This document shows positions 1 to 8,916 of a stretch of DNA of 64,000 nucleotides, one piece after another. Position 1 is the stretch's first letter; the number at the start of each line of letters is the position of its first letter. The stretch is taken from positions 1 through 64,000 of the forward strand of contig CAJAHH010000135.1 in assembly GCA_903939515.1 (NCBI GenBank), read 5' to 3'. The position numbers and the translations under genes were made by a program. The stretch is from an uncultured Verrucomicrobiota bacterium. GTDB lineage: Bacteria; Verrucomicrobiota; Verrucomicrobiia; Limisphaerales; UBA9464. Under the pieces are notes generated by a model. It made no database searches. It worked only from the letters and a program-made list of their open reading frames with translations, and was not told where the DNA came from.

Positions 1-397
1 CGCCGCCGCCACCGCCGCCACCACCACGGTAGCCGCCGCCGCCGCCGCCGCCGCCACCACGGTAGCCGCCGCCACCACCGCCGCCACCACCGCCGCCGCC
101 GCCACGGTAGCCGCCGCCGCCACCACCACCGGGGGCGCGCTCTTCACGGGGACGAGCAATGTTGACGGTCAACGCACGACCACCCAGATCTTTGCCGTGG
201 AACATTTCCACAGCGCGATTGGCTTCGTCTGCCGTCGCGAACTCGACGAAGGCGAAACCACGCGACTTTCCAGTCACGCGATCGAGCATCAGGTTGACAT
301 TAGTGACCACACCGGACGCCGAAAAGTGATCCTGGAGGTCACGTTCCTGCGTCTGGTAGGACAGGTTTCCCACAAACAAACGGGAATTGTTATCCAT
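1..397 (-). CDS. RRM-type RNA-binding protein with glycine-rich tail (partial, cut by window edge)
   Basis: Single RNA-recognition-motif protein read on the minus strand from an ATG at 397 and running off the window start, so the C-terminus is missing. The RRM is complete at about residues 5-82: RNP2 is LFVGNL (residues 7-12) and RNP1 is KSRGFAFV (44-51), both with the aromatic residues that stack on RNA. After an arginine-rich hinge (ARPREERAPG) the protein becomes an almost pure Gly tail broken by Tyr-Arg pairs (GGGYRGGG units), encoded by GGC/GGT triplet runs. Proteins of this build (RRM plus Gly-rich tail, as in cyanobacterial Rbp proteins) are often cold-induced RNA chaperones; that role here is inferred. 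A good promoter lies about 130 nt upstream, leaving a long leader. Confidence 0.93.
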   Translation of the reverse strand, partial: MDNNSRLFVGNLSYQTQERDLQDHFSASGVVTNVNLMLDRVTGKSRGFAFVEFATADEANRAVEMFHGKDLGGRALTVNIARPREERAPGGGGGGGYRGGGGGGGGGGGGGYRGGGGGGGGGYRGGGGGGGG

Positions 398-896
398 ATG
401 ACTTTTGGCCGCTCTTCAACCGAGTGAGGGAAACTGCACCAGCAGACTTCAATTGCGGGGACTTAACTGAGCGACCTCCACAAACCGTCAACGTGACGCC
501 GACACTACATGTTCCAAACGGACTTTTGATTTATAGCAACCCATTGAAGGCGGTCAAATGTATATTAGTAGCATTGGAATCAATCGTCTTTGGGCCCCCC
601 GCCCGACTGCCCGCTATCGGTGAGATTTTCCTGTGGGGAGTCCGCGTTCGGCGTACAAACAATCACTCATTGACCAGTTGCACACCCTCGCGCGAAAAAT
701 CAACCGTGCAGAAATTCACGGACCGCATCGTCCGCCGTTTTTCCGCTCATCACCCTAGCTCCAAGCTTTCCTGCTTCCCTGCTTGAGGACATCCTCAACG
801 GATTCCCCGAAGGACTTGTTGCGTATCCTCAGGGTGTTCCTCGCTGCACCTAGACCCGGATGCTCACCCGGCAAACTGCAAAACTAAAAACGATCT
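398..896. other. Intergenic region between RRM gene and oxidoreductase
   Basis: About 500 nt between divergent genes. It holds the minus-strand promoter at 530-557. Open frames across it lack recognisable domains and good starts, and I see no RNA gene or repeat. Confidence 0.5.
530..557 (-). promoter_or_regulatory. sigma70-type promoter of the RRM gene
   Basis: On the minus strand TTGACC (552-557) and TATAAA (530-535) are separated by 16 nt, a near-consensus housekeeping promoter. It points at the RRM gene that starts at 397, so the transcript would carry a leader of roughly 125 nt. Long leaders are common in cold-shock RNA-binding protein genes, but no specific leader structure was identified. 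Confidence 0.6.
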
Positions 897-2081
897 TTGG
901 CAAACCCCATGATCCCCCTGCACCACCTGCGCGCCGGCGTCATCGGCACTGGCTTCATCGGACCGGTCCATATCGAAGCTCTCAAGCGCCTGGGCGTTCA
1001 GGTCACCGCCGTTTGCGGTTCTACCGCCTCGGCCCGAGAGTGCGCGGATCGATGGGGCATCCCGGAGGTCTATGGAGACTATGACGTCGATTCACTGGTT
1101 CGTTCTTTGAACGTCGACGTCATCCACATCACCTCCCCCAACAAGGCGCATGTTGCGCAGTCGCTCAAAGCCCTACGGGCAGGCAAGCACGTCGTCTGCG
1201 AGAAGCCACTGGGCATGAACTCCCGGGAGACGGCCCGTGTGGTTGCAGCGGTCCAGAAACCCAATGCACCGGTGTTCGCCGTGAACTACATGTGCCGATT
1301 CTTCCCGGCCATCCTTCAATTGCGGGCCATGGTCGCACGCGGCGACCTCGGCCGAATCATTCATGTTCAAGGGCACTTCTTCCAAGATTGGCTGCTGCAT
1401 GACACGGACTACAACTGGCGAGTGCTCGCCTCCGAGGGCGGCAAGCTACGGGCAGTCGGCGACATTGGAACCCACTGGATCGATGCAGTTTCCTTCATCT
1501 TGGGAAGCCGAGCCGAGCGTGTCTTTGCGCACTTGGAGACCTTCCACAAAACCCGCTTCCGTCCACCGGGGGCGCTGAAGACCTTCGCTACTCCGGACCC
1601 GGCATCGAAGATTCCCTATCCGGTGGACACCGAGGACTTCGGCAGCGTCCTGCTGCGTTTCGGAAAATCCGACCATGGCTTTGCTGAAGACGTGCACGCC
1701 AATGCCTCAATCTCGCAGGTCGCTGCCGGATGGAAATGCAGCCTGTCTCTCGGAATTTATGGCACTCGTGGAAGCGCCCGCTGGGACTTTCAGCAACCCA
1801 ATGAAATCCTCATCGGACGTCGCGACGGACCCAACGAGATTCTCCAGCGGGGAACGCCCGGTTTCCTGGAGGATGTGGCCGGCTTTACCGATACTCCAGG
1901 GGGACACCCTGAAGGATTCCCCGACAGCCACAAGATGCAGTACCGGGCTGTCTATGAGCACATCGCCAGCGGCCGACAGACCCCGCTGCTCTTCGCAACC
2001 GCCCAGGATGGACATCACGAAGTCCGGCTCTGCGAGGCGGTGCTGCGCTCGAGTCGATTAGGAAGTTGGGTTCGGATTTAA
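897..2081 (+). CDS. Gfo/Idh/MocA family NAD(P)-dependent oxidoreductase
   Basis: A 394-residue soluble dehydrogenase. The N-terminal Rossmann fold shows GVIGTGFIGPVHIEAL (about residues 14-29), the dinucleotide-binding glycine motif. The family motif CEKPLGMN follows near residue 98, its lysine being the usual catalytic residue, and GDIGTHWIDA near 190 carries the histidine that acts with it. The C-terminal alpha/beta domain is full length. Members oxidise or reduce sugars, inositols and their derivatives; the substrate cannot be read from sequence. The start is TTG at 897 or ATG at 909, four codons apart. The 3' end overlaps the convergent moaE gene by 24 nt. Confidence 0.92.
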   Translation: MANPMIPLHHLRAGVIGTGFIGPVHIEALKRLGVQVTAVCGSTASARECADRWGIPEVYGDYDVDSLVRSLNVDVIHITSPNKAHVAQSLKALRAGKHVVCEKPLGMNSRETARVVAAVQKPNAPVFAVNYMCRFFPAILQLRAMVARGDLGRIIHVQGHFFQDWLLHDTDYNWRVLASEGGKLRAVGDIGTHWIDAVSFILGSRAERVFAHLETFHKTRFRPPGALKTFATPDPASKIPYPVDTEDFGSVLLRFGKSDHGFAEDVHANASISQVAAGWKCSLSLGIYGTRGSARWDFQQPNEILIGRRDGPNEILQRGTPGFLEDVAGFTDTPGGHPEGFPDSHKMQYRAVYEHIASGRQTPLLFATAQDGHHEVRLCEAVLRSSRLGSWVRI

Positions 2082-2489
2082 CGAAGTCGAGGCCTCTGCA
2101 GCCGTCACCGGGGATTTCCAGATCGGCACCACTTGCTTCATCTCGTCGATGACCCACTGGCATGCGCCAAAGGCCTCAGCCCGATGGGCTGAAACCACTT
2201 CGATCCAAAGAGACGACTCACCCACCGCCACCCGGCCGATGCGGTGAACTAATCGCACGGATTCCACAGAACCTCTCTCTGCCAGCCGGTCGAAAAGTCG
2301 ATGGAACTGGTGCTCGGCCATCGGAACAAAACAACTGTAATCTAAGGCAGCAATCGCTTCGGCCCCCTCTTGGCCTCGGACGACGCCAGAGAAGTAGACG
2401 GCAGCCCCCATACCGGATGAGAGGGTTCGGTTTGCAACGAGGCCCGCTTCATCGATCGGATCGCGGGTAATGGAGAGAAAACGTTTCAT
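2058..2489 (-). CDS. moaE: Molybdopterin synthase catalytic subunit MoaE
   Basis: A 143-residue MoaE homologue, the large subunit that transfers sulfur from the MoaD thiocarboxylate to precursor Z (cPMP) to make molybdopterin dithiolene. Seen in the sequence are GAAVYFSGVVRG (about residues 28-39), the family signature HRIGRVAVGESSLWI (about 82-96) and VVSAHRAEAFGACQWVID, followed by the conserved KxxVPIWK stretch with its catalytic lysines. Length is normal. Its ATG overlaps the stop of moaD by 4 nt, so the two subunits are translationally coupled, as expected for a heterotetramer. The rest of the cofactor pathway (moaA, moaC, moeA) is not in the window. Confidence 0.95.
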   Translation of the reverse strand: MKRFLSITRDPIDEAGLVANRTLSSGMGAAVYFSGVVRGQEGAEAIAALDYSCFVPMAEHQFHRLFDRLAERGSVESVRLVHRIGRVAVGESSLWIEVVSAHRAEAFGACQWVIDEMKQVVPIWKSPVTAAEASTSLNPNPTS

Positions 2490-2731
2490 CCGCCTTGGAC
2501 GGGAGGGAACAACGATACGTGATCACCAGGTTTCAGAACATACTCCCCATCCTGATACTCGACTCCCACAGCAATCAAAGTCGAACGGCGCAGTTCAGCC
2601 AACGCCGGATGGGCTTGGTAAAGGGCAGCCAAAAGCTCATCGATCGTGGACGATGCAGACACGGTGACGACGGTTTCCGAGCAACCGGCCAACTCCGCAA
2701 AATAGGACCAGAACGTCACGGGGATTGTCAT
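2486..2731 (-). CDS. moaD: Molybdopterin synthase sulfur carrier subunit MoaD
   Basis: An 81-residue ubiquitin-fold protein ending in the diagnostic di-glycine (FPPVQGG), whose terminal Gly is adenylated and thiocarboxylated to carry sulfur to MoaE. The typical start MTIPVTFWSYFAELAG and the LKPGDHVSLFPP segment before the tail fit MoaD rather than ThiS. It overlaps hpt upstream by 4 nt and moaE downstream by 4 nt, so it sits inside a coupled hpt-moaD-moaE run on the minus strand. Confidence 0.94.
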   Translation of the reverse strand: MTIPVTFWSYFAELAGCSETVVTVSASSTIDELLAALYQAHPALAELRRSTLIAVGVEYQDGEYVLKPGDHVSLFPPVQGG

Positions 2732-3351
2732 CGCGAGGGCTTCCGGATCAGGGACTGCTTCGGGGCATAGACTTCAGGCTTAAGCACGCCCACGTAGGGC
2801 AGGTTGCGATACCGTTCTGCGAAATCGAGACCATAGCCGACGACGAACCAATCCGGAATCTGAAAACCGACATAGTCGGCCTCAATGTTGCCTACACGGC
2901 GCTCCTTCTTGTCGAGAAGCACGCACGTTCGGATAGACGCTGGCTTGAGGGCCAAAATCTTCTCGGTCACGGCCCGAAGGGTTTTGCCCGTGTCCAGAAT
3001 GTCGTCGACCACCAAGACGTGAGCCCCACGGACATCGAGTTTGAGTTCCTTGTTGAAGACAAGTTTTCCCGATTCAGTGCCCGATCCGTAACTGGAGACC
3101 CCTAGAAAATCCACGCGCAGCGGGAACTCCAATCGACGCAGCAAATCGGCCAAGAAAAGAACGGTACCACTGAGCAGCGAAACGACGAGCACATCCTTGC
3201 CCTTATAGTCCTTCGCAATGGCCTTACCCATCAAGGCGATGCGCTTCTGAAGGTCGACTTCCGGGATGAGCACGCCAGCCACGTCAGCGCGCTGACTGGG
3301 TGGAATGCGGCCAATGAGTTCTTTAATCAGACGGGGTTTCGAAAGAGGCAT
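2728..3351 (-). CDS. hpt: Hypoxanthine phosphoribosyltransferase
   Basis: A 207-residue purine salvage enzyme that makes IMP/GMP from hypoxanthine/guanine and PRPP. The PRPP-binding loop VLVVDDILDTGKTL (near residues 111-124) is textbook, and the downstream ADYVGFQIPDWFVVGYGLD stretch matches HPRT, including the base-contacting Val and Asp. The N-terminus has about 20 more residues than the shortest family members. It is followed directly (4 nt overlap) by moaD. The pairing with molybdopterin synthase has no obvious biochemical reason and may just be local packing. Confidence 0.95.
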   Translation of the reverse strand: MPLSKPRLIKELIGRIPPSQRADVAGVLIPEVDLQKRIALMGKAIAKDYKGKDVLVVSLLSGTVLFLADLLRRLEFPLRVDFLGVSSYGSGTESGKLVFNKELKLDVRGAHVLVVDDILDTGKTLRAVTEKILALKPASIRTCVLLDKKERRVGNIEADYVGFQIPDWFVVGYGLDFAERYRNLPYVGVLKPEVYAPKQSLIRKPSR

Positions 3352-3495
3352 CGGTTCCTTTCAGTGGAGGGGTGATGAACGAGGAGACAGGGTGGGCATT
3401 GCTCAGGAGCTGGGTCGAACTCCATCGATGGACTGCCACAGCGTGCGTTCCTTGTCCCATCCACCCTTCAGCAATTTGGCTGAGAATCTCGAACC

Positions 3496-3876
3496 TTAGA
3501 TGTGACGGGAATCCTCTGCATCTTTGGCCTGATATCCTGAATCCTGGCGCTTGAGGTTTACCTCGTTCTTCTTGAGGTAGGCGCTAAAAACATCATCGGC
3601 ACTCATTCCCAACACCTGCGCCATGCTGATGAGAAAATGGAGGCAGTCCACTACCTCAACCCGAGCGTTCTGCTCATCGAACTTCTGGTACTTGGCCCAC
3701 CATTTCCATGGAACACTGTCGGTCAATTCTGCCAACTCCTGCGACATGGCCCGGCAGTAATTCAAGATCCACTGAGTCTTCTCAGCCTCGCTCATGGCAT
3801 CGGTATCAACCCCAATGCGAGCGTTTAAGGCTCTCTGCATCCGAAAAAGTTCACGCAACTGGTCTGGTGTTTCCAT
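3496..3876 (-). CDS. Dimeric all-alpha dUTPase / MazG-like nucleotide pyrophosphohydrolase
   Basis: A 126-residue all-alpha NTP pyrophosphatase. The metal-binding helix ELAELTDSVPWKWW is followed by EVVDCLHFLISMAQVLGM and by NEVNLKRQDSGYQ, the arrangement of the dimeric dUTPase family (dUTP to dUMP plus PPi, keeping uracil out of DNA and feeding dTMP synthesis). I chose the ATG at 3876 (METPDQLREL); a longer in-frame extension upstream would overlap the divergent HD gene and looks non-coding. It lies 144 nt upstream of hpt on the same strand. Confidence 0.85.
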   Translation of the reverse strand: METPDQLRELFRMQRALNARIGVDTDAMSEAEKTQWILNYCRAMSQELAELTDSVPWKWWAKYQKFDEQNARVEVVDCLHFLISMAQVLGMSADDVFSAYLKKNEVNLKRQDSGYQAKDAEDSRHI

Positions 3877-3985
3877 GTCCCCCAAGAATCGGGACGAGAC
3901 GGCTCCTTCGGAAGCGCAAAAGTATCGGATCGCAATCCGGGGGCGACAACGGCACCCGACTCGGATTCCATGGACGGCTGAGGGT

Positions 3986-4612
3986 ATGATTCCCACTACC
4001 AATCCATTGTCTGACGAAACCGAGACCCTCCTCGCTCGGCATGAGATCGAGCCCGAGCATCCAAGACAGGTCGCCCGCCTGGCATTGGCACTCTTCGAAG
4101 GGCTGAGCCCCCTCCATGGATACGGCACCAGTGAACGACGACTGTTGGAGTGCGCGGCGCTGCTGCACGACATTGGATGGTCTGTTTCTGGTCCGGACGG
4201 TCGGGGGCACCACAAAGCCTCGGCCCTTCTCATCCGGGAGTTTCCGTGGAAAACGCTATCCGCCACGGAGGTTCGCTGTGTGGCAGCCGTGGCCCGTTAT
4301 CACCGGAAGGCCCTACCTAAGGCCGACCACGAGGATTTGAAGAATTTGTCCCCGGCCGATCATTCGCGCGTGGAGTGGCTGGCCGCCTGCCTTCGGACCG
4401 CCGATGGGCTGGACCGTCGCCATCTCCAACAAGTCACCGAAGTGTCCGTCCAAATTTCACGGCAGCAAACCGAGCTCTGGGTGGAAGCACCCGGTCGGAT
4501 CGACGAGGAATTGGCCGCGGCCGACCAGAAATCCGACCTCCTCCGAAACCTGTTGCCCGGGGCGCTGAAGCTCATCCATCGACACCCCTCCAGCGGTGGC
4601 TCTGCAGAATAG
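3986..4612 (+). CDS. HD-domain phosphohydrolase (Ppx/GppA C-terminal-like)
   Basis: A 208-residue protein made mostly of an HD metal-dependent phosphohydrolase domain. Visible ligands are the H of RRLLECAALLHDIG with its HD pair, HH in GRGHHKAS, H in VARYHRKA and D in LRTADGLDR. The spacing and the LRTADGLD stretch resemble the C-terminal HD domain of exopolyphosphatase/guanosine pentaphosphatase, here without the ASKHA phosphatase half. Substrate unknown. The ATG at 3986 was chosen because the upstream extension runs into the divergent dUTPase gene. The metal ATPase gene starts within 14 nt of its end. Confidence 0.8.
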   Translation: MIPTTNPLSDETETLLARHEIEPEHPRQVARLALALFEGLSPLHGYGTSERRLLECAALLHDIGWSVSGPDGRGHHKASALLIREFPWKTLSATEVRCVAAVARYHRKALPKADHEDLKNLSPADHSRVEWLAACLRTADGLDRRHLQQVTEVSVQISRQQTELWVEAPGRIDEELAAADQKSDLLRNLLPGALKLIHRHPSSGGSAE

Positions 4613-4625
4613 GGGGCTCCCCGCC

Positions 4626-7397
4626 ATGTCCAAAGCCGACCTCATCTCCGACTCCTCCGAGGTTTTTACCCGATGCGCACATTGTCAGGGCCCGCTGCCT
4701 CGAACGAAGTCTTCCGAGGGGCCATCGGAGCAATTTTGCTGCTATGGATGCCGTCTCTTGGGAGAACGCCCTAGAAATTCCGACGACCCCGACCCTTCCG
4801 GAGGTGGGGCCCTCTTTCGCATCGTCTTGGGAGCGGTGATCGCCAGCCAATCCATGTTGATCGGCTTCGCTCTGAATTTGTCCGAGCCCGAGAGAACCTT
4901 GCGAAACGGGCTGCATGCGTTGCTCATTGTTCTGACGGTCATTGTCTTGGGACTGCTCGGCCTCCCCCTGCTCCGCGCCACCTGGGATTGCGCCTGCCGC
5001 CGCACCTTCGGCCTCGAGTTGCTGTTCGTGTCAGGGACGCTGGGTGCCTTCGGGGCCTCGCTGATGTCGAGCATCCGAGGGAGCGGACCCGTGTACTACG
5101 AGGTGGTGGCCGTACTCCTCACAGTCTACAGCGCGGGCAAGGCACTCACGGCCCGCGCGAGAGAACAAGCCCTCTCGGAGACTCGACGCCTCAGCGACAC
5201 CTTCGCCACCGCCCGGCGCATCGGACCACCAGACCTTCGGGTGTCCATTCGGGAAATTGGCGTGGGCGACCGGGTGCGAGTGCTGCCCGGAGAACCCATC
5301 CCTGTCGATGGCGTGATCATCCAGGGCGAAGGTTTCGTTAGGCAGACTCCTCTCACCGGCGAACCCGAACCGGTTGTTCGACGGGTGGGGGATTTTGTGA
5401 TGGCAGGCGGCTTTAGCGAAGAGGCCGAACTCATCGTTCAGAGCAGAACCGCAGGCCATACCCGAGGGATCGACGCCTTAATCCGGCGGGTGGAGGAATC
5501 CCGCGACACCCTAGCTTCGAGTGAGGCCCAAAGTCAGGCCGACCGCTTGGCTCAACAGTTCCTTCCGATCGTGATCCTCACCGCATTGGGCGCGTTGTTC
5601 TGGAGCGGTCTGCAAGGCCTATGGGAGCCGGGGATTTTCAATGGACTCTCAGTGCTGTTGGTGGCCTGTCCCTGTGCCCTCGGGTTGGCCACTCCACTCG
5701 GACTTTGGCAGGGCATGGCCACACTCGCCGCGCGAGGGGTCATTGTCCGAAATGCCTCCGCCTTGGAACGCCTCGCATCAGTCAGTCTCGCGGCCTTCGA
5801 TAAGACCGGCACATTGACCGAAGCCAAAATGAGTCTGGTAGATGTGGTCACCGCCGGAGAAACAGCCGACCGGAAACGGTGGCTTTCTATTATCGGTGCG
5901 GTGCAATCCCGAAGCCATCATCCGGTGGCGCAGGCTTTCCACGGTCGAGAGCCTGACGCGGCGCTAAAAATTACGATCGAGAGCTTCCAGGTGATTCCGG
6001 CCCGCGGTGTTCAAGCCTGCGTCCGCACCGCTTCGGAAAAAACTATGCCCGTGCGCATCGGCTGCAAAGATTGGGCCTGGGAAGGACAAACCGACGACGC
6101 GCTAGAAGCGCGCCTTCAGGGGACAGGCAGTCGGGTTTGGATCTCTGCCTTTGGCAAGCCCGTGGCTGTGGCCTTGGTCCGGGAGCGACTCAGATCCTCC
6201 GCTGCAGCCACCTTCCAAGACTTGGATCGACTGGGAGTAACCTCCCGCGTGCTCTCGGGCGACCACCCTGGACGGACCCAAGAACTGTTGGCCGATCTGA
6301 CTACGGCGGAACAACTCAAGGCCGGACGGACCTCGACAGAAAAAGCCCAGCAAATCCAGCAATGGCAAGCCGAGGGTCATCGTGTTGTTTTCATTGGCGA
6401 CGGGATCAATGATGCTCCAGCCCTCGCCGCCGCCGAGGTCGGCATCGGCCTACTGGAAGGGGCTCCGCTGGCCACCGCTACCGCAGATATTGTTCTATGC
6501 GGAGGCAATCTCCGTGAGATTACAGAGGCTATTTTTCTCGCCCGAGGTGTTCGGGATTCGATCCAAAAAAACCTACGGTTTGCCGTGGCCTACAACGGAG
6601 TCGGCATGCTCTTGGCGGCCACCGGCTATTTGCACCCCGTGGTGGCGGCCCTCCTCATGACCGGCAGCAGTGCGGTCGTTAGTTGGCGAGCCTGGCGAGG
6701 CGGCTCCTGTCACCCGGAGGCTCAAACCTCTCCCGAACTTCGCACCGAGTGGAAACGATGGGCCCTCCGGATGAGCCTGTTTTTGCAAGCCCCGCTCTTA
6801 ATCGGCTTGGGGGACTTGGCACTAGGTCCGGCGGCACTGGTTGTGGCCCTCGGGACCTTGGGAGCGTGGGCATCCGGGCGATCCTTCTTTTTTCGGGGCG
6901 TTGGCGTTTCGGGGCCCCGTGCCACGGACTGGAGCCCCATGGTCTGGGGCATGCTCGGGCCATCTAATCTGGCCATGCTCCTGGGTTGGTGGGCCGATGC
7001 CGGCTTCGGTCCAGTCATGCGAGAAGGAGTCTGCCTCTGTTGCTCGGGTCACCGATTTTTCAACTGGGGCGCAGGTATTCCTTGGATGACCGGAGCGATG
7101 CTGGTGAGCGGATTATTCTTCATGCGAGGGGCGATCCTTCCCTGGCCCAAAAACAGCCTCCGTATCGCCATTGCCACGGCGCTCGCCCTGTCAATGGCAG
7201 GCGGCATGAACTGGGGTGCTTCGCTGGTGCTGCGCTGGGCAGGGCCCGGGCATCCGTGGCAATTCTTAATCGCTTACGGCGGCATGACCCTGGGGATGAT
7301 GTCGGGAATGCTGTTTGTCTGCGCTTTCACGGAAGCGCTCCGACATCACCTCCGCGTCGGTCCGAACACCTCGCGTTTTGAGTCGTCGAACGACTGA
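4626..7397 (+). CDS. P1B-type heavy-metal ATPase with extra C-terminal membrane domain
   Basis: A 923-residue metal-transporting P-type ATPase. In place of an HMA domain the N-terminus carries a cysteine cluster, CAHC (17-20) and CCYGC (38-42), like the CcoI/FixI copper pumps (metal-binding domain of cation transport ATPases). Then come the actuator TGEPEP loop, the transport motif CPCALGLATP, the phosphorylation site DKTGTLT, HHPVAQA in the N-domain and GDGINDAPAL. Normal family members end shortly after the last helix pair (here about SSAVVSWRAW, nt 6700). This one continues for about 230 residues with several hydrophobic segments and a CLCCSGH motif (nt about 7027-7050). CcoI-like copper delivery to an oxidase is the nearest role, but no cco genes are near. 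A GTG at 4596 is an alternative start. Confidence 0.93.
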   Translation: MSKADLISDSSEVFTRCAHCQGPLPRTKSSEGPSEQFCCYGCRLLGERPRNSDDPDPSGGGALFRIVLGAVIASQSMLIGFALNLSEPERTLRNGLHALLIVLTVIVLGLLGLPLLRATWDCACRRTFGLELLFVSGTLGAFGASLMSSIRGSGPVYYEVVAVLLTVYSAGKALTARAREQALSETRRLSDTFATARRIGPPDLRVSIREIGVGDRVRVLPGEPIPVDGVIIQGEGFVRQTPLTGEPEPVVRRVGDFVMAGGFSEEAELIVQSRTAGHTRGIDALIRRVEESRDTLASSEAQSQADRLAQQFLPIVILTALGALFWSGLQGLWEPGIFNGLSVLLVACPCALGLATPLGLWQGMATLAARGVIVRNASALERLASVSLAAFDKTGTLTEAKMSLVDVVTAGETADRKRWLSIIGAVQSRSHHPVAQAFHGREPDAALKITIESFQVIPARGVQACVRTASEKTMPVRIGCKDWAWEGQTDDALEARLQGTGSRVWISAFGKPVAVALVRERLRSSAAATFQDLDRLGVTSRVLSGDHPGRTQELLADLTTAEQLKAGRTSTEKAQQIQQWQAEGHRVVFIGDGINDAPALAAAEVGIGLLEGAPLATATADIVLCGGNLREITEAIFLARGVRDSIQKNLRFAVAYNGVGMLLAATGYLHPVVAALLMTGSSAVVSWRAWRGGSCHPEAQTSPELRTEWKRWALRMSLFLQAPLLIGLGDLALGPAALVVALGTLGAWASGRSFFFRGVGVSGPRATDWSPMVWGMLGPSNLAMLLGWWADAGFGPVMREGVCLCCSGHRFFNWGAGIPWMTGAMLVSGLFFMRGAILPWPKNSLRIAIATALALSMAGGMNWGASLVLRWAGPGHPWQFLIAYGGMTLGMMSGMLFVCAFTEALRHHLRVGPNTSRFESSND

Positions 7398-7521
7398 GCT
7401 GGTGAGGCACCGTCGGAGTGGTTGCACAGGCTGCGCCTTCTTCCGCAAGAGCATCGTTTTTTCGGATGTCGCGTGTTGCGAGAGCTTCCGCCCTGCCATC
7501 ACTTATCTCCCAGTTCTGTCG

Positions 7522-8916
7522 TTACGCTTGAGAGGTTAATGACTCAGCCAACGATTCGGCCGGATAGGTCCATATCTCAGCCAAGGTCGGATGATAGTGT
7601 GGCACCGCAGCCCATTGGGCCGCAGTCATCCGGGCCGCCATAACAACCGTGGGCTCGTGGATCAATTCCCCAGCCTGAGGACCCACGCAAGCAGCCCCGA
7701 TTACCTCTCCAGTGACAGGATGGGCTAGCACTTTCACAAGACCTTCCTGTGCTCCCAAGATTATGGATTTTCCGTGATCGTTGAACGGGTAGCTCTCGGA
7801 TCGATAGTCGATACCACGACTCCGGGCCTCCCGCTCCGAAAGCCCAACCTGGGCCACCTGAGGCGACGTGAAGACCACTGAAAGTAACAGCCGATAATCC
7901 ATCGCCCGCAGACGACTTGGGTTCAGAATATTGTGGGCCGCCACCTCGCCTTGCTGCACGGCCAAGTGAACTACTTCGTGGGGGCCGCAGCAGTCCCCTG
8001 CCGCAAACACCTCTGCCCGGGAGGAACGCTGCTGCGGATCGGTCCTAATCCGACCCCGCTCCAGAGTCACTCCGATCGCCTCCAATCCCAGGTGTGCGGT
8101 ATTGGGAACCCGGCCCAACCCAAGGAAAATCTCAACCGCTTCAACAAAACGCTCCTGGCCACCGTGATGGAACCAAACCCGCTTCAGGGATCCTATGCAT
8201 TCCACCCGATCCAACACGGTGCCCGTAAACACCTCAATACCCTCCCTGCGGAATGCCTTCTCTAACTCGCCCGCAACATCGATATCAAATCCCGACAGCA
8301 GCTGTGGAGCGCGTTGAATGACGGTCACCCGACTGCCTAGCCGCGAATAAAACTGCGCAAATTCTAGGGCCACAGCGCCACCACCGAGAACCACCAGAGA
8401 CTCAGGAATCCGGGCCTCGGCCAAGGCACTGTCGCTGGTGAGGTAGCCGGCGGCTTCCAATCCGGGCAGAGAAGTCGGGGCGACGGTCGATCCGGTGGCC
8501 ACCACCGCATGACCGAATTGAACGCACCGACCGTCCTCCAATCGGAGCGACCCGGCCCCCTCGAACCGCGCCTGGGATCGAATGAGTCCGAATCGACCGT
8601 CCTCCAGTTGCTGACGCCGGTAGCCGGCGAAATCAGCAATCAAAGCATCCTTCCTGGCAAAGACCCTCTTGGGATCCACCTGCACCTGCTTAGCGGTAAT
8701 ACCCCACGGCTCACCTTCCAAAATTCCCTGTCGCAATTCGGCCGCATGCAATAACGCCTTGGTAGGCATGCACCCTTTCAGAATGCACAAGCCCCCCAAT
8801 TCTGGGGCCCCATCGATGACAAGCGTCTTGGCACCTTGGCTTGCCAAGGTCCTGGCCGCGGCATATCCGGCGCTGCCGCCGCCCAGCACCACCACATCGG
8901 CCGACAAATTTTCCAT
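7522..8916 (-). CDS. Dihydrolipoamide dehydrogenase/mercuric reductase-like flavoprotein disulfide oxidoreductase
   Basis: A 464-residue class I pyridine nucleotide-disulfide oxidoreductase. It has the FAD-binding VVLGGGSAGYAAARTLA near the N-terminus, the redox-active pair in LCILKGCMPTKALL (Cys-X4-Cys), a second Rossmann motif LVVLGGGAVALEFAQFYSRLG for NAD(P)H, AAGDCCG near the second FAD contact, and the C-terminal catalytic His-Glu in HYHPTLAE. This differs from the true E3 gene at 14706 and is not next to any E2. It may act as a soluble transhydrogenase-like, mercuric reductase-like or other thiol reductase; the specific substrate is unknown. No N-terminal HMA domain is present. Confidence 0.9.
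   Translation of the reverse strand: MENLSADVVVLGGGSAGYAAARTLASQGAKTLVIDGAPELGGLCILKGCMPTKALLHAAELRQGILEGEPWGITAKQVQVDPKRVFARKDALIADFAGYRRQQLEDGRFGLIRSQARFEGAGSLRLEDGRCVQFGHAVVATGSTVAPTSLPGLEAAGYLTSDSALAEARIPESLVVLGGGAVALEFAQFYSRLGSRVTVIQRAPQLLSGFDIDVAGELEKAFRREGIEVFTGTVLDRVECIGSLKRVWFHHGGQERFVEAVEIFLGLGRVPNTAHLGLEAIGVTLERGRIRTDPQQRSSRAEVFAAGDCCGPHEVVHLAVQQGEVAAHNILNPSRLRAMDYRLLLSVVFTSPQVAQVGLSEREARSRGIDYRSESYPFNDHGKSIILGAQEGLVKVLAHPVTGEVIGAACVGPQAGELIHEPTVVMAARMTAAQWAAVPHYHPTLAEIWTYPAESLAESLTSQA

Noticed and set aside
424-786. A 120-codon plus-strand frame upstream of the oxidoreductase
   Set aside because: No family resemblance, Pro/Arg-rich composition, and it overlaps the promoter of the RRM gene. 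Treated as non-coding.
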